In this document: piece by piece, positions 29,941 to 40,143 of the stretch
How positions within the stretch are numbered: the first letter of the stretch is position 1
Layout of the letters: each line of letters starts with the position of its first letter
NCBI GenBank assembly: GCA_902566775.1
Contig: CACFKF010000005.1
Coordinates: forward strand, 1 to 64,000
Length of the DNA: 64,000 bases
Source: an uncultured Pelagibacteraceae bacterium
GTDB lineage: Bacteria; Pseudomonadota; Alphaproteobacteria; Pelagibacterales; Pelagibacteraceae
Direction: 5' to 3'
The notes under the pieces: generated by a model
Told to the model about the DNA's origin: nothing
The model's database searches: none
The model's input: only the letters and a program-made list of their open reading frames with translations
Made by a program: the position numbers and the translations under genes

Positions 29941-30849
29941 ATGAAAAGATCAACAAAAATTACTTCAATAGTCATAGTTTTTTTTCTAATTATAGCTTCT
30001 GTAATTACAGCACGAACAATGATTGGTAATCATTTTCAAAAAAAATTCAGCAAAAGACCTCCTCCGGGAATTATAGTAACTGAGGTAGTAAAAAAAGAAT
30101 TTTCAGAAAAAATTGAAACATTTGGAACCGCTGTATCAAATAAAACTAAATCTTTCAGAATAAAAAAAGATGATTTAATTGGAGATTTAAAATTAAACAA
30201 CTATGTCAAAAAAGGTAATGCAATTATTAAGTTAAAAAGTGGAAATATTATAGCTCCGTTTAATGGTGTAGTAGGGTATACTGGTTTAACTGAAGACATA
30301 TTTGTTACTGATAGCACATTTGTTATAACTTTGGATGATAATTCAATAATCTATTCAGATATTAAAATTCCTGAAAACTATTCTTCAGTTGTTAAAAAAG
30401 GGCTTCCAATAGAAGCTAAAGTTTCTAGTTATGAAAATAAAATTTTTACAGGAGAAGTTGATTTCATCTCAAGTAGAATAAATGCTGAAACTAGAAGTTT
30501 ATTAACAAGGATTAAAATTGCTAATACAAATTTAAAATTGATATCAGGCTCTTTGTTAGAGGTAAGTGTAAAGTTTAATTTAAGAAATTCTCTTAGCATA
30601 CCTGATACTAGTGTAATGATGGAAGGTGAAAAAGCTTACGTATATAAAGTATCAAAAGATAATATAGCAAATAAAATAGAAATAAAAATTGGTACGAGAC
30701 AAGAAAGCAATATTGAAGTTTTATCTGGATTAAATATTGGAGACATAATTGTTGCTGAGGGATTAAAAAAAGTCTACCCAAGAAGTAAAATCAAACCTAT
30801 TGAAAAAGGCTCAAAAAATAGTGAGTCTGATTGGAAAAAAAATAATTAA
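29941..30849 (+). CDS. RND efflux periplasmic adaptor subunit
   Basis: Membrane-fusion protein layout, IIAPFNGVVGYTGL; directly upstream of the RND pump. Confidence 0.85.
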   Translation: MKRSTKITSIVIVFFLIIASVITARTMIGNHFQKKFSKRPPPGIIVTEVVKKEFSEKIETFGTAVSNKTKSFRIKKDDLIGDLKLNNYVKKGNAIIKLKSGNIIAPFNGVVGYTGLTEDIFVTDSTFVITLDDNSIIYSDIKIPENYSSVVKKGLPIEAKVSSYENKIFTGEVDFISSRINAETRSLLTRIKIANTNLKLISGSLLEVSVKFNLRNSLSIPDTSVMMEGEKAYVYKVSKDNIANKIEIKIGTRQESNIEVLSGLNIGDIIVAEGLKKVYPRSKIKPIEKGSKNSESDWKKNN

Positions 30850-30853
30850 TTAA

Positions 30854-33800
30854 ATGTTGATAACTGAATTAAGCATCAGAAGACCCGTTGTTTCATGGGT
30901 AATGTCTCTAATTTTAATTGTATTTGGACTTTTTGTTTTTTGGAAATTACCAGTAAGAGAACTTCCATCTGGCCTTCAGCCTCCAGTAGTACAGGTGCAA
31001 GTTGATTATGCGTCCGCGTCTGCTCCTATAATTGATCAAGAAGTAACACAAGTTTTGGAAGATGTGATTGGTGGTGCAGAAGGAATTAAAAATATTGACT
31101 CAAAATCTTCAAATGGAAGAAGCACAATTAAAGTTGAATTCGATACAAGTATTGATTTGGATAATGCAGCTAATGATATAAGAGAAAGAGTTGCAAGAGT
31201 TGTTGACAACTTGCCTTCAGAGTCAGACCCACCAGAAATACTTAAACAAGCAGCAGGATTTACTACAACAATGTGGTTAGCACTTTCATCCTCTACTTGG
31301 AGTGATTTAGAGCTTGGCGATTATGCTGAAAGATATTTAGTAGATACTTTTTCGAGTGTAAAAAATGTAGGTAGAATTTTAGTTGGAGGACTTAGAGAAC
31401 TAAGTATTAGGGTATGGGTAGATCCTATAAAACTAGCAGCAAATGATTTAACTGTTCAGGAAGTTGAAAGAGCTTTAAGAGGAGAAAATATTAGATTGCC
31501 CGCAGGTACTCTTGAAGCAAATAATATCGATTTAACCTTAAGTTTAGATAAATCCTACAATAGCATAGAAACGATTAAACAACTTCCAATTAAAAAAACT
31601 AATAAAAAAGTCGTGGTTTTATCAGATGTCGCAAATATAGAGTTTGGTCCAGTTTCTGAAAAAACTTTATTTAAAGCCCAAAAAAAAGACCAATTAAATT
31701 TAAAGACTGTTGGAATTGGAATTTATGCAAGAAGTGGGGCATCAACTGTAGAACTTTCTAAGGAAATCAAAAAAAAAATTACTGAAGTAAATAAATCTTT
31801 ACCTGAGGGGCTAAAAATAGAAATAGCATTTAATAGAGCAACTTATATTGGAGCAGCAATTAATGAGGTTTACAAAACTCTTATAATTGCTTTTGTTTTA
31901 GTTATAATAATTATTTATTTATTTTTAGGTAACTTAAAAGCTGTAATCGTTCCAGCTATAGCTTTACCAGTTAGTTTAATAGCTTCTTTTCTTGGAATTT
32001 ATATATTTGGATTATCAATAAATATTTTTGTCCTTTTAAGTTTTATATTGGCGATTGGTATAATTACTGATGACTCTGTAATTATGACAGATGCTATTTA
32101 CAGAAGAATAGAAAATGGAGAAAATCCTCTGGTTGCAGCATATAAAGGATCTAGACAAATTACATTTGCAATTATTGCAACTACATTAATTCTTATTGCT
32201 GTCTTTTTGCCACTAATATTTATTGAGGGTATATCTGGGACTCTATTCAGAGAAACTGCTATTGCATTATCATTCTCTATTGTTGTCTCATCTTTTGTTG
32301 CTTTAACTTTATCTCCAATGCTTGCAAGTAAATTTCTAAATAAAAAAAATAATAAAAACTTTGTAATACGAAAATTTGAAAAAATTTTCTTAGGTTTTTC
32401 AAAATTTTATCAAGAAACATTGGAAGTTTTAGTTAAAAAGACAAAAACCATTTCGATTTTTATTATATTTATAATTATAGCTTCTGTGTTACTATTTAAT
32501 TTTTCAAAAAAAGAATTATTGCCAATGGAAGATAGAGGGGCTTATCTGGTCATTGGTTTTACTGATGAAGGAAGTTCTTTTGAATACACACAAGAAAAAG
32601 CACAAGTTATTGAAAAAAGACTCATTCCATTATTGCAAGCTGAAAATAGTCCTTATTCGCGTTTTATTATGAGAGTGCCTGGTTTTGGAAGCTCTGCCAC
32701 TTCATACAACAGTTTTATAATCATTGCTTTGCTAGATCATTGGAAAAATAGAAAACAAGATTCTCAAACAGTAATGAGGCAAGCCATTGGTAAAATTGTT
32801 ACGGTACCCCAGGCAGTAGCTTTCCCAATATCTCCACAATCAATAAGAGTTTCGAGTTATAACAAACCTGTTCAAATGGTTATTTATGGAAGTACTTATG
32901 AAGAATTGGAAAGTATTCAAAATGAAGTAATTGGAAAATTAAGAAGAAATAGAAATTTATCAAGAATAGAGTCAGACTATTCTAGAAATAAACCTGAAGT
33001 AAAACTTATAATTAATAAAAATAAAGCAAAAGATTTGGGTGTTTCTACTGAAACAGTTGGTAAAAGTTTAGAAACACTCTATGGAGGTAAAAGAGTTACA
33101 ACATTTAATAAGTTAGGAAAAGAATATCCAATAATATTACAGCAATATTTATCAGATAGAAGAAATAAAGAAGGAATATCAAAAATTTTTGTAAGATCAG
33201 ATACAACAGGAAAACTAATATCACTAACAAACTTGGTAAATTTTAAAGAAGAAGGAACAGCAAAAGAATTGTCTAGATATAATAGGCAAAGAGCAGTCAC
33301 TATTTCATCTAATATTTCAGAAAATTATACTCTTTCAGAAGCAATTAAATATTTAGAAAATATAATGGCTGAAGTTTCACCTAAAAGCCAAATTACTTGG
33401 AAAGGTAAATCAGAAGAAATTAAAGAAACAAGCAATGAACTTTTTATAATATTTGCTTTAGCATTATTAACGGCATATCTGGTTATGGCAGCAACATTTA
33501 ATTCATTTATCCATCCATTTATAATTATTCTCACTGTTCCTTTAGCAATTTTTGGTGGATTAGTTTTTATTTTATTTCTAAATAGTTCAGTAAATATCTT
33601 CTCACAAATTGCATTAGTTATACTTATTGGTATATCCACTAAAAATAGTATTTTAATAGTTGATTATGCTAATCAAATTAGAACAACTGGAAAAAATATT
33701 GAAACAGCTGTTAAAGAAGCTTGTAATATAAGGTTCAGACCAATTATCATGACGTCTCTAAGTACTATGATCGCAATGATGCCCTTAGTAATTGGAAATA

Positions 33801-33976
33801 TTGGCCCAGGAGCAGGTGAAGGCTCTAGATTAGCGGTTGGCGCTACAATTTTGGGAGGAATGATAATTTCTACATTCTTTACACTGTATGTAACTCCAAC
33901 AATGTATTTATCTTTAGCAAAAAATACAAAAAGAATAGATGCTGTTGATATAGAACTAAAAAAACAGTTACGTTAA
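30854..33976 (+). CDS. RND efflux transporter permease (AcrB family)
   Basis: 1040 aa; SIRRPVVSWVMSLILIVFGL, GIITDDSVIMTDAIYRRIENG, MTSLSTMIAMMPL. Confidence 0.95.
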   Translation: MLITELSIRRPVVSWVMSLILIVFGLFVFWKLPVRELPSGLQPPVVQVQVDYASASAPIIDQEVTQVLEDVIGGAEGIKNIDSKSSNGRSTIKVEFDTSIDLDNAANDIRERVARVVDNLPSESDPPEILKQAAGFTTTMWLALSSSTWSDLELGDYAERYLVDTFSSVKNVGRILVGGLRELSIRVWVDPIKLAANDLTVQEVERALRGENIRLPAGTLEANNIDLTLSLDKSYNSIETIKQLPIKKTNKKVVVLSDVANIEFGPVSEKTLFKAQKKDQLNLKTVGIGIYARSGASTVELSKEIKKKITEVNKSLPEGLKIEIAFNRATYIGAAINEVYKTLIIAFVLVIIIIYLFLGNLKAVIVPAIALPVSLIASFLGIYIFGLSINIFVLLSFILAIGIITDDSVIMTDAIYRRIENGENPLVAAYKGSRQITFAIIATTLILIAVFLPLIFIEGISGTLFRETAIALSFSIVVSSFVALTLSPMLASKFLNKKNNKNFVIRKFEKIFLGFSKFYQETLEVLVKKTKTISIFIIFIIIASVLLFNFSKKELLPMEDRGAYLVIGFTDEGSSFEYTQEKAQVIEKRLIPLLQAENSPYSRFIMRVPGFGSSATSYNSFIIIALLDHWKNRKQDSQTVMRQAIGKIVTVPQAVAFPISPQSIRVSSYNKPVQMVIYGSTYEELESIQNEVIGKLRRNRNLSRIESDYSRNKPEVKLIINKNKAKDLGVSTETVGKSLETLYGGKRVTTFNKLGKEYPIILQQYLSDRRNKEGISKIFVRSDTTGKLISLTNLVNFKEEGTAKELSRYNRQRAVTISSNISENYTLSEAIKYLENIMAEVSPKSQITWKGKSEEIKETSNELFIIFALALLTAYLVMAATFNSFIHPFIIILTVPLAIFGGLVFILFLNSSVNIFSQIALVILIGISTKNSILIVDYANQIRTTGKNIETAVKEACNIRFRPIIMTSLSTMIAMMPLVIGNIGPGAGEGSRLAVGATILGGMIISTFFTLYVTPTMYLSLAKNTKRIDAVDIELKKQLR

Positions 33977-34566
33977 AAAATTATATATTTATTTTTATTA
34001 AGTTTTTTCTTACAAACGTTTAATTGTTTCCTATACTTATTAGCTTGTACTGCAACTTTTTTTGCAAGAATAATTACCTTTTGATTATTTTTATAATTTT
34101 TGTAATTTCCCCATCCTTCATGATAAGCAAGATATTGTCGATAAGGATCTTTTAGTGAAATTTTTAAAATTTCTTTAGTTTTATTTGTATACCAACCAAT
34201 GAAATCCACACTATCTTTAAATCTTGTTCTTGTTGCAAGCTTATTGTTTGTTTCTTTCTTATACTGCTCCCAAGTTCCTTTTACAGCTTGAGAATATCCA
34301 AAAGAACTTGAGGGTCTTTTGTAGGGAATAACTTTAAAAATTTTTTGCCTTTCCGGCTTTGCTAACCAATCAAAATTGGACTCCATTTTAATAAACGCAA
34401 GCTGAATATAAATTGGCGTTCCCCATTTTTGTTCAGTTTTTTTAGCATGTTTATACCAAAGATATCTTTCTGAAAATATTGAACAAGCGTCTGCTGTACC
34501 TTTTTTGGGGATTGAAGAACAAGATGTTAAAATTAAAAAAAAAATTAGAAAAAAAATTTTTTTCAT
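33973..34566 (-). CDS. Transglycosylase SLT-like lipoprotein
   Basis: Lipobox LTSCSS; AFIKMESNFDWLAKP, SSFGYSQAVKGTWEQY, YLAYHEGWGNY. Confidence 0.8.
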   Translation of the reverse strand: MKKIFFLIFFLILTSCSSIPKKGTADACSIFSERYLWYKHAKKTEQKWGTPIYIQLAFIKMESNFDWLAKPERQKIFKVIPYKRPSSSFGYSQAVKGTWEQYKKETNNKLATRTRFKDSVDFIGWYTNKTKEILKISLKDPYRQYLAYHEGWGNYKNYKNNQKVIILAKKVAVQANKYRKQLNVCKKKLNKNKYIIF

Positions 34567-34581
34567 TAAATTATTAAAGAA

Positions 34582-34890
34582 CTACTTAAACTCAGATTTT
34601 GCTTTTTCGTTAAATTCATTCATCTTTTCTCTAATTTCTTCATCGGATATATTGTGATTTTTTAAATCTCCCTTAATTTTTCTAAAAACATCTTCATCCC
34701 CTGCTTCTTCAAAATCAGCTTTTATAACTGCTTGGATATATTCCTTTTCTTTCTCTTGGTCGTAACCTAAAATTTGTGAAACCCACTGGCCCAAATATTT
34801 ATTTTTTCGGGCACTTATTTTAAATTGCAATTCTTCATCATGTGCAAATTTTTTTTCAAAACTTTTCTCTCTATCATCAAAACTGCTCAT
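34582..34890 (-). CDS. DUF1476 protein, homologue of the alphaproteobacterial F1-ATPase zeta inhibitor
   Basis: MSSFDDREKSFEKKFAHDEELQFKISARKNKYLGQWVSQILG matches the DUF1476/zeta pattern. Confidence 0.88.
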   Translation of the reverse strand: MSSFDDREKSFEKKFAHDEELQFKISARKNKYLGQWVSQILGYDQEKEKEYIQAVIKADFEEAGDEDVFRKIKGDLKNHNISDEEIREKMNEFNEKAKSEFK

Positions 34891-35305
34891 TTTTTTTCCT
34901 TAATTTAAATATTAAAATTATGATCAATGATATAGCCACTCCAACAATATTTCCAGCAAGATCTTTTATTTCAAAACCACGTTCTGGAATAACTAGATGC
35001 AATAATTCTAAAAAAATTGATATAAAAAAAAGGTAAGTAACAATTCTTATAAACGCTGATTTTTTTGGATAAGAAATAAAACCTAATAAAGAAATAATAA
35101 TAAAGGCATATACGTGATTGGAAGAAACAAAAAAATCACTAGTTAATTGCGGCTGTGTTTTACAATCATTATAAATAAAACAGCCAAAAATACTTCCTGG
35201 ATACAGATAAAAAACAATTAAACAGATATTGCTTATATGAAATAAATACTTTGCAATGCTTACAATTTTTGTTCCTACAAACTTACTATTATTATTCACT
35301 TTCAT
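34877..35305 (-). CDS. VanZ-like membrane protein
   Basis: Four TM segments, FFISIFLELLHLVIPERGFEIKDLAGNIVGV. Confidence 0.75.
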   Translation of the reverse strand: MKVNNNSKFVGTKIVSIAKYLFHISNICLIVFYLYPGSIFGCFIYNDCKTQPQLTSDFFVSSNHVYAFIIISLLGFISYPKKSAFIRIVTYLFFISIFLELLHLVIPERGFEIKDLAGNIVGVAISLIIILIFKLRKKNEQF

Positions 35306-35335
35306 CTCTTATATTAGTATTTATAATAAAAACCA

Positions 35336-36049
35336 ATGAGCAATCTGATATTAGTAAGGCATGGTCAAAGTGAATGGAATCTAGAAAATAGATTTACAGG
35401 ATGGGTTGATGTTGATCTAGCCCCAAAAGGAAAACTGGAAGCCTGCAAAGCAGGAGAACTAATAAAGGAAAAAAAAATTAAGTTTGACTATTTTTTTACT
35501 TCTTACCAAAAAAGAGCAATTAATACTCTAAAATTAATACTTAACACTTTGAGAATTAAGGATGCCCATATCATCAAAGCTTGGCAGTTAAACGAAAGAC
35601 ATTATGGATCCCTAACAGGACTCAACAAAGACGAAATGAAAAAACAATTGGGAGAGAAGAAAGTGCATGAATTTAGAAGATCTTGGAATGTTCCTCCAGA
35701 ACCATTAAGTAAAAATAACCCTTATCACCCAGTAAATATCGAAGCCTATAAAGATATACCATTAAAAAATATACCTGACACTGAATCTCTAAAGGATACT
35801 TATGAAAGAGTATTGCCATATTTTACAGAAGAAATTCAAGGCAAACTAACAAATAAAAATATACTTATATCTGCGCATGGTAATTCTTTAAGAGCTATAT
35901 GTAAATTCTTGTTTAACCTAAGTGAAGATAAAATACCCAAATTAGAAATTCCAACAGGAAATCCTTTGTTTATAAATTTTGGTAATAATAAAATTTCTGA
36001 ATGTTATTATTTAGATAATGAAAGAGCAAAAGACTTAATAGCTTTTTAA
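35336..36049 (+). CDS. gpmA: 2,3-bisphosphoglycerate-dependent phosphoglycerate mutase
   Basis: LILVRHGQSEWNLENRFTGWVDVDL and WQLNERHYGSLTGLNK. Confidence 0.96.
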   Translation: MSNLILVRHGQSEWNLENRFTGWVDVDLAPKGKLEACKAGELIKEKKIKFDYFFTSYQKRAINTLKLILNTLRIKDAHIIKAWQLNERHYGSLTGLNKDEMKKQLGEKKVHEFRRSWNVPPEPLSKNNPYHPVNIEAYKDIPLKNIPDTESLKDTYERVLPYFTEEIQGKLTNKNILISAHGNSLRAICKFLFNLSEDKIPKLEIPTGNPLFINFGNNKISECYYLDNERAKDLIAF

Positions 36050-36065
36050 CAGTTGATAAAAATTA

Positions 36066-37496
36066 TTAAGCATTTTCATATTTTTGTTGTATTGACATTA
36101 TATGAGTATTAAGTTCATCTAAAAATTTCAGTTTTTCTTCGTCGTTTTCGTCCGAATATTTATCTCTTAGATTGTCAATTTCTGTAAAACACATTGAAAC
36201 TGTCCACCATTTTTCTCTTTTTTCACTAAGAATTCTTTTGGCTATTCTTTTTTTAATTGATTTAAACATGTCTGACGGTAATACTTCTGGAGCTTCTTGA
36301 TAAATTATTTTTTTTCCAAAATCTACCAATCGCTTATCGTCAAATTTATCTAATAATTTTAATTTATCTTTCCATGAGGCTGAATGCCAAGCTGGGAAAA
36401 GTGCGGTATCTTTGTTTGATGTAAATTTAATATAAATACTTTCTTCAGGATAAATATCTTCTTGAGATTTTGATTGTTCTTTTTCTTCTGCTATTTCTCT
36501 TAATGCTGTAAGAATATTTTGAGAAAATTTTTCATTATTTTTTACTAATTGAGCTCTTTTTTTTATCAAACTAGAATCTATTGCATTATATGGTTCTTCT
36601 TTCATTCCATATTCAGGACCAAGAATTATTGGCGCTTTATTAGATCTAATTGTTCTCAAAAACTTTGGTGTTTTTTTCATTTCTATTTTTATTTCATTGA
36701 TTGACATTTTTAGTAAAGGCTCAACATCAACTCTAAGATCTACAGCTTGACCCCATTGGTAAACAGGATGAATACAATGCTTATGATGTAAAGGAGCGCA
36801 TAAATACAATCGAGACTTTCCATAAAAATATTCATTTAAAGTAATTATATTTTCTTTTTTAAAAATCGTTTCTGTATCTGATTTGTTTGAAGTTTTAAGA
36901 AAAGTATCCCAAGTATTAGGTTGTTTTTTTTTAATTAAACCCAATATTTTCATCGTTAATGTTGCATCAAATAAAGCTGAATGAGCATCACTAGAGTCAA
37001 ACCCATTCATACGACTTAAAGATTCTAATTTAAATACAGCGTTACCTTTTTCATTAATCTCTGTCTCAAGTATGCTAGGGTCTATGGCATAAGCTGCTCT
37101 TGCAATATTTATGCCGTCATGTCTTTTGTTAGGCGACGCATTCGTAATATAAGGGTATCTAATTCCTTTAAAAAACTCTTTCCTAAGCATTTCATCATCA
37201 AAACCTATATTGGACCATCCAAGAAAAATAGCAGGACTCCACTTTTTAAAAATTTTTTCAATCTCCCCTAACATCTGATAATGACTTAAATTAACTTTAG
37301 TTAACTGATCAATACTTGTCTTGTTAACAATTAAAGCCATTGCTTGGGGGATCTCACCTTCTGGCAATCTACACCTTAAATTAAACCTGTCTTTTTCTTT
37401 AAAATTTTCATCAACTAATAAGCCTCCAATTTCAATAATGCTTCCAAAATCGGTTATGGCACTTGATGATTCAATATCCCAAATAGCTAAATTCAT
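36066..37496 (-). CDS. sbcB: Exodeoxyribonuclease I
   Basis: DnaQ-like N-terminus IWDIESSSA...GWSNIGFDDEMLRKEFF and HSALFDATLT. Confidence 0.8.
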   Translation of the reverse strand: MNLAIWDIESSSAITDFGSIIEIGGLLVDENFKEKDRFNLRCRLPEGEIPQAMALIVNKTSIDQLTKVNLSHYQMLGEIEKIFKKWSPAIFLGWSNIGFDDEMLRKEFFKGIRYPYITNASPNKRHDGINIARAAYAIDPSILETEINEKGNAVFKLESLSRMNGFDSSDAHSALFDATLTMKILGLIKKKQPNTWDTFLKTSNKSDTETIFKKENIITLNEYFYGKSRLYLCAPLHHKHCIHPVYQWGQAVDLRVDVEPLLKMSINEIKIEMKKTPKFLRTIRSNKAPIILGPEYGMKEEPYNAIDSSLIKKRAQLVKNNEKFSQNILTALREIAEEKEQSKSQEDIYPEESIYIKFTSNKDTALFPAWHSASWKDKLKLLDKFDDKRLVDFGKKIIYQEAPEVLPSDMFKSIKKRIAKRILSEKREKWWTVSMCFTEIDNLRDKYSDENDEEKLKFLDELNTHIMSIQQKYENA

Positions 37497-37628
37497 ATGT
37501 TTAAAAACTTTTCTTTAAGCTATGTTTTGATGGATGTTTAGATTGTATTTCTTGAGAACTAAACCATTTGCATCTAAACAAGTAGCTTCTAGTTAGTAAT
37601 ATCTCTTCTAAGAATTTATTAATAAAAG

Positions 37629-38384
37629 TCAACTTAAATTTTTCATTTCATTAAATTTTTTTAATCTTCCTAGAAATAAATTTTGATACATGAGTAATTC
37701 AGGGCCTTCAATTTTAAAATCCTGAAATAAATTATCAACAGTGCATAATAATATTACTCCTGAAGTAATATTTGTTTTATAAACAACGTTGTGCGCCAAA
37801 GTGTATGCGCCTAATTGTAAAAAATAATCCTGAATATAATCAATTTTTTTTGGTTTATTTGCTTGTTTAAAGTCTATAATTGCTTCTTGTCCTTGATAAA
37901 CACCAACAAGGTCTGCTGTTCCGGCATATTTTTCTGGATAATGTAGTGTAGTCTCCATTCCATATATTTCATCTAATTTGCCCTTAATTCCTTTTTCAAT
38001 TATTTCTTTTGCCATATTTTTATATTGCTCATTATTTTCAAAAAAACTTTCATTAATTCTACCTCTTAGAAAATCTTCAATATAAGAATGCATTGATGTA
38101 CCTCTGGTTGAAGCTTCATTTTTAATTTTATTTGCTTGAGCATGACCCACTCTTTCCTTCCATAATTCTAAAGATGCTTTATCTTCTTCGCTCATTGTAC
38201 TTTTTAGTACAGATGTAACGCTTGGCAATTTCTCGTCATCAAATAAATATTTTCTGAGACCATCTTCAATAGATCTTGATGATTTTGGATAATTAAATTT
38301 ATTATTCCACTTCATAGCGTCACTTATAATTGTATTTGATTTTAAAATAAAATTAATTTTTAAGTTGTTTTGAGTGGTCGACAA
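37629..38384 (-). CDS. PD-(D/E)XK nuclease (MGME1/phage exonuclease-like)
   Basis: LPSVTSVLKSTMSEEDKASLELWKERVG, GTSMHSYIEDFL, GTADLVGVYQGQEAIIDFKQANKPKK; real start may be 38315 because the 5' end overlaps rmuC. Confidence 0.7.
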   Translation of the reverse strand: MSTTQNNLKINFILKSNTIISDAMKWNNKFNYPKSSRSIEDGLRKYLFDDEKLPSVTSVLKSTMSEEDKASLELWKERVGHAQANKIKNEASTRGTSMHSYIEDFLRGRINESFFENNEQYKNMAKEIIEKGIKGKLDEIYGMETTLHYPEKYAGTADLVGVYQGQEAIIDFKQANKPKKIDYIQDYFLQLGAYTLAHNVVYKTNITSGVILLCTVDNLFQDFKIEGPELLMYQNLFLGRLKKFNEMKNLS

Positions 38385-39447
38385 ATTTTTCTACGTTTTC
38401 AGTTTTAACAGCTTTTTCAACTTGCTCGGGATCTTTTATATTTTCTAAAGTTCTAGTAATTGATCTAGCATCTGTGCCAAATGTATCTACAACCTTCATA
38501 GCTTCTTCTAATTTTTTTCGAAGTACAATTACATTATCAAAATGTTTTGCAAATCTTGTGCTAATCGTTTTTAAATGATTATAAATTTCTGTTGCACCCT
38601 TTTGTACCTTTAATGATTGAAAGCCCATATGTAGAGACTGCAAATAAGCTGAAAGAGTATTTGGTCCCATGATTACAATTTTATATTTTTTCATTAATTC
38701 TTGCGTTAATAGTTCTTTAGTACTAGGATCTTGGTAGTCAGTTAATTCTTTATATAAACTCTCAGTTGGTGCATACACTATTCCAAAATCTGTAGTTTTT
38801 GGTGGAACAATATATTTTTCATTCACACTTTTAGCTTTATCTTTAAAAGCTTTTGCTAATTTAGTTCTGGCATCTGCCATTGCTTTTTTATCATCTGCTT
38901 GATGGGCATCATCTATTGCTTTAAATCTTTCTACTGGAAAATGACTATCTACCGGAACCAATACATCTCCTTGAAGCTTGATTGCAAATTCTACATTTTC
39001 AGATGTATCTTCTTTCATCTTAACGTTTGATATGAATTGAGAAGCCGGCAACAAATCTTTTATTAAAGAGGCCAAACTAAACTCCGCAAGGGTCCCATAT
39101 TTTTTAACTCCTGCTAAAATCTTAGTAATCCCTTCCTGGCTTTTATTTAAAATCTCTACCTGTTGATTGAAATTTAAAACTTTTTCATCAACTTTAGTTA
39201 AGGCACCCGACATGTCTTTTGCTATTTCTTTGGTCATGGTTCCAAAAGAAGCGCTAAAATCTCTAGCAATATCTTTGGACATAGATCCGAACGACTGATT
39301 AAATGAATCTTTTAGGTTATTTATTTCTTCCTGGATTTTTTCAGTAGGATTGTCCTCTTGCTTAGGTTTAGCTTTAAGCTGAAAGTATAAAATAACCAGG
39401 CTAATTCCTATTAAAACACCAACTAATATTATTAATAAACTATCCAT
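38353..39447 (-). CDS. rmuC: DNA recombination protein RmuC
   Basis: VDSHFPVERFKAIDDA and MGPNTLSAYLQSLHMGFQSLKVQKGA motifs. Confidence 0.93.
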   Translation of the reverse strand: MDSLLIILVGVLIGISLVILYFQLKAKPKQEDNPTEKIQEEINNLKDSFNQSFGSMSKDIARDFSASFGTMTKEIAKDMSGALTKVDEKVLNFNQQVEILNKSQEGITKILAGVKKYGTLAEFSLASLIKDLLPASQFISNVKMKEDTSENVEFAIKLQGDVLVPVDSHFPVERFKAIDDAHQADDKKAMADARTKLAKAFKDKAKSVNEKYIVPPKTTDFGIVYAPTESLYKELTDYQDPSTKELLTQELMKKYKIVIMGPNTLSAYLQSLHMGFQSLKVQKGATEIYNHLKTISTRFAKHFDNVIVLRKKLEEAMKVVDTFGTDARSITRTLENIKDPEQVEKAVKTENVEKFVDHSKQLKN

Positions 39448-39459
39448 GATTCTTAATTT

Positions 39460-40143
39460 TTATAATAAATTGATTATTTTTTTAATTCCAGTTTTTTTTG
39501 TTGATAGCTTAGATTGCATCAAGCAAGCCTGGGATTTTAGGATATGTCCATCCTTTAAAATTCTTAAATTGTTAGCTTTTAATGTTGCTCCTGTACTAGT
39601 TATATCTGATATAATTTCTGCAGTACCAGTAAATGGTGCAACTTCTGTGCTTCCCAAACTATTAACTAATTGAAATTGTGTCACTCCTTTAGAGTATAAA
39701 AATTTTCTTGTTAAATTTGGATATTTTGTTGCAACTCTTAAAAGTCTTTTTTTTTTCTTTTTAAATTCATCAGCCACTTCATCTAAATCTAATAGTGTCT
39801 GAACATCTAGCCACAAGTCTGGAATGGCTAAAACTAAATTTGCATTACCAAAATTATACTTTTTACTTATTAAAATATTATTTTGTATATTTATTTCACT
39901 CTCTTTAAGTAAATCATATCCTGAAAAACCTATATCAATATTTCCCAATGACAACTGCTCTATACATTCCCTAGCATGCAAATAAATTATTTTGGTATTT
40001 GGAATTTTTTTAATATATCCAAATAAATCTCTTTCACCTCTTTCAGAATTAATATGTAATTTATTCTTTTTAAAAATATTAATTGTATCATGCTTTAACC
40101 TTCCTTTGGACGGAAGTCCTATGTTAATAATATTTTTAGTCAT
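39460..40143 (-). CDS. hisG: ATP phosphoribosyltransferase, short form
   Basis: LGLPSKGRL-type N-terminus (INIGLPSKGRL), IDIGFSGYDLL, GTAEIISDITSTGATLKANNL; 227 aa. Confidence 0.92.
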   Translation of the reverse strand: MTKNIINIGLPSKGRLKHDTINIFKKNKLHINSERGERDLFGYIKKIPNTKIIYLHARECIEQLSLGNIDIGFSGYDLLKESEINIQNNILISKKYNFGNANLVLAIPDLWLDVQTLLDLDEVADEFKKKKKRLLRVATKYPNLTRKFLYSKGVTQFQLVNSLGSTEVAPFTGTAEIISDITSTGATLKANNLRILKDGHILKSQACLMQSKLSTKKTGIKKIINLL

